In this document: positions 62,106-64,000 of the stretch, piece after piece | Layout: each line of letters begins with the position of its first letter | Position numbering within the stretch: the first letter of the stretch is position 1 | Assembly (NCBI GenBank): GCA_902725215.1 | Contig: CACUVI010000023.1 | Coordinates: 248,803-312,802 of the forward strand | Length of the DNA: 64,000 nucleotides | Origin: Rhodospirillaceae bacterium LM-1 | Lineage (GTDB): Bacteria; Pseudomonadota; Alphaproteobacteria; Rhodospirillales; WMHbin7 | Direction: 5' to 3' | Notes under the pieces: model-generated | Told to the model about the DNA's origin: nothing | Database searches by the model: none | Seen by the model: only the letters and a program-made list of their open reading frames with translations | Position numbers and translations under genes: made by a program

Positions 62106-63887
62106 CTAAACTTGGCCGCAAACGCGGTTGCGCCCTTCCTTCTTGGCCACATAAAGGAATTCGTCGGCCCGCCCGATCAGGTCGTGCATGGTTTCGCCCG
62201 GCTTGCGCATGGCGATGCCCAGGCTGGTGGTGACTTGAAGCCCTGGCTGAAGGTGCGAGAAGTCCAGCCCCTCCACTGATCTGCGCAAGCGCTCGGCCAA
62301 ACCGCCGATGCCGTCGCAGGTTGGCCCAGACGAGAAAATGGCGAATTCCTCGCCCCCTATGCGCACGGCCAAATCGCCATCGCGGATTGTGTCCATCACG
62401 GCCTTGGCCACCAGCTTCAGAACGGCGTCTCCCTTGTTGTGACCGAAGCGGTCGTTGATCGATTTGAAATGGTCAACATCCATGACGGCGGCCGCCACCT
62501 TGGCTTCCGGATTGCGGTCATTCAGGCTGATCAGGCGCTGCACCATGTCTTGCATGTAATTGCGATTGAACAGGCCGGTCAGCGGGTCGCGGATCGATCT
62601 TTGATAGATCTGTTCGCGCTGCTGGTCCAGATTGCGCAACATCATTTCACGCTCGATGGCCACCTGAAGCGGTTGGCTTAAATGCATCAGCAAGGATTGC
62701 GCTTCGTCGGAGAGATCGACCTCTTCTTGCAAGGTCAGCAACGCCAACGCGCTGCTGCTGCCCTTGTTGCCGGTGTCCAGAGGAACTGCCAGGGTTGGTT
62801 CCTGGTCCTGGTTGGCCTGAAATCTGAAATTGAGAAAAATGGAGGAACCGGCCGGTGCCTGCCCCGCGGGCAGCAAGGCTTCAAGACTATCGGGCGGCAG
62901 TTCTGCCGGTTGGCTGTGATAGCGGTTTTCTGGCGTCAGGGTAACCATCGTGCCGTTGTCGTCGAAAGCCAGAAAGGACAGTTCCTTCAGAGGCAGCAGA
63001 CGACGAATCAAGGGCCGCGCCGCTTCGACGATTTCCGTGAAATCACGGTACAGCACCATGGCGCGGGTGAATTCGCGCAAGGTCTTGCTCAGCGCCGTCA
63101 GTCGATGAATGTCCGCGCTGCCATGGGCAAGAAGAAACAGCCCGCAATCCAAGCCGCTCAGTCGGTCGAAGATATAGGGGGCAAGATGCCCTGGGATCAG
63201 GCGGCCATGCTGCGGCGCGATCAGCGCCAACGGGAGCTTGCGAATTTTCTCGACGGCATGCACCAGAACTTCATTGCTGGGGATGTAGTGCTCGTGGAAA
63301 GGCCGAATGGCCTCGAAATGGGATTCATCTTCGGCGAACAGTTTGAATCCATCGGTAAAGCCACCGAACAGATCGCTGGAGAAGAGGATGCCGCTGGTCT
63401 CGTCGAAGGTGCAAAAGGCGCCCGGAAAATGGGCATAGGGAGTGAAGACGAATTTCAGTTCGCGTTCCATCGTGTTCAAGCGCCAGCCATTCTTCTCGAC
63501 GCACAAGAACGGCAGCTTAAGGCCATATTCCTTCATCAGCATCTGGGCGCGCCAATGCGTCACGATGCAAGCGTCGTCGCGCGAGACCAGCGGATCGATC
63601 TCGACCAGCGAGGCAGTGATGTCCGGGTCCTGGTGCTGGCAGATGAAGTAACGAATGTGCGCAAAGGGAACGACTTGGCAGACCTTGCTGTAAACTTCGG
63701 GCCAAGTTCTTCGGCCACCAGGATCGACCAGGACGCTCTGATCACCATCGGCGATCAGATATGTGTGGGCCTGAAAACTGTCGCCATTCTGATGGCTGCC
63801 CACCCACCAAACCCCTGGCGCCAATTCAAGCGGCTTTGCGGGGTCTATGGGGCCAAGACGAAGAGGATCGAAACGCTGATTTGTCAT
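62106..63887 (-). CDS. Metallo-beta-lactamase-fold (diiron-type) domain fused to GGDEF diguanylate cyclase
   Basis: A 593-residue cytoplasmic protein. The first 255 residues match the metallo-beta-lactamase core of flavodiiron/ODP proteins: HTYLIADGD, CQHQDPDITASL (H-x-D-x-D), the THWRAQML histidine, FSSDLFGGF and IAPQHGRLIP. All six metal-ligand positions are present, with Asp for the usual Glu. A GAF-like middle region follows. The GGDEF domain (DPLTGLFNRNY, IRDGDLAVRIGGEEFAIF) keeps an active GGEEF site and the RxxD inhibition site. Such a diiron centre could bind O2 or NO and set c-di-GMP synthesis. ATG 63887 is used; GTG 63893 is possible. Confidence 0.88.
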   Translation of the reverse strand: MTNQRFDPLRLGPIDPAKPLELAPGVWWVGSHQNGDSFQAHTYLIADGDQSVLVDPGGRRTWPEVYSKVCQVVPFAHIRYFICQHQDPDITASLVEIDPLVSRDDACIVTHWRAQMLMKEYGLKLPFLCVEKNGWRLNTMERELKFVFTPYAHFPGAFCTFDETSGILFSSDLFGGFTDGFKLFAEDESHFEAIRPFHEHYIPSNEVLVHAVEKIRKLPLALIAPQHGRLIPGHLAPYIFDRLSGLDCGLFLLAHGSADIHRLTALSKTLREFTRAMVLYRDFTEIVEAARPLIRRLLPLKELSFLAFDDNGTMVTLTPENRYHSQPAELPPDSLEALLPAGQAPAGSSIFLNFRFQANQDQEPTLAVPLDTGNKGSSSALALLTLQEEVDLSDEAQSLLMHLSQPLQVAIEREMMLRNLDQQREQIYQRSIRDPLTGLFNRNYMQDMVQRLISLNDRNPEAKVAAAVMDVDHFKSINDRFGHNKGDAVLKLVAKAVMDTIRDGDLAVRIGGEEFAIFSSGPTCDGIGGLAERLRRSVEGLDFSHLQPGLQVTTSLGIAMRKPGETMHDLIGRADEFLYVAKKEGRNRVCGQV

Positions 63888-64000
63888 ACTCACCTACCCA
63901 CAAAAAAAGTAGCAGATTTGAAAACACGAAAAAGAACTAATGTTTTGATCAGCAGCGAGCCTGGGCAAGTGCGAGATTCTGGCTGGCGTGTAAAGGAAAA

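Overview
The window reads as chromosomal DNA of a high-GC alphaproteobacterium, most like the Rhodospirillales/Magnetospirillum group. The lineage call rests on RcdA (CtrA-degradation pathway), 5-aminolevulinate synthase (C4 haem route), an AapJQMP amino-acid importer, an NdvB-type cyclic glucan synthase, DciA/DUF721, and an unusual density of chemoreceptor and cyclic-di-GMP proteins. The genus is inference. There is no rRNA operon, one tRNA and no CRISPR array.

Layout. 1-9.8 kb: 5' part of mutY, dciA, three toxin-antitoxin modules (ParDE-like, HigBA-like with a broken toxin frame, Phd/PemK-like), a GAF/HD-GYP protein, ubiD, pyrE and small accessory genes including an M23-type protein. 9.9-14.0 kb: aapJQMP. 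14.3-20.8 kb: a compact signalling locus of two PilZ-tailed chemoreceptors, a STAS protein, a receiver/anti-sigma-type kinase and a PP2C phosphatase, which together look like a partner-switching module tied to c-di-GMP and chemotaxis proteins. 21-36 kb: P-type ATPase, rcdA, hsp20 with a ROSE-like leader, DHH phosphoesterase, zapE, a poorly characterised membrane/vWA-like gene group, PadR, hemA, a GGDEF-EAL protein, TetR, a MaoC-like protein and hisI.

36.34-40.50 kb: an intact tRNA-Leu(UAA) followed by a 4.1 kb integrative element. It is bounded by a 59-bp direct repeat of the tRNA 3' half and carries a tyrosine integrase, the 3' relic of a second integrase, a ParDE-like pair and an AT-rich P-loop ATPase that is the main cargo and a candidate defence gene.

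42-47.5 kb: a hybrid histidine kinase followed by two paralogous receiver proteins. One ends in HD-GYP; the other ends in the membrane domain of an MgtE magnesium channel, a very unusual output. 47.6-56.4 kb: one giant cyclic beta-1,2-glucan synthase gene. 56.5-64 kb: enoyl-CoA hydratase, a DsrC/TusE-like protein, a receiver-LuxR regulator, an M48 protease, a J-domain protein and a metallo-beta-lactamase/GGDEF fusion that may sense oxygen or redox state.

Taken together, c-di-GMP makers, breakers and readers recur across the window: one GGDEF, one degenerate GGDEF-EAL, two HD-GYP and two PilZ-tailed receptors. The most unusual designs are the PilZ-receptor/partner-switch locus, the receiver-MgtE fusion and the mini-element ATPase. 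All functional statements come from motif reading by eye; no database search was run.
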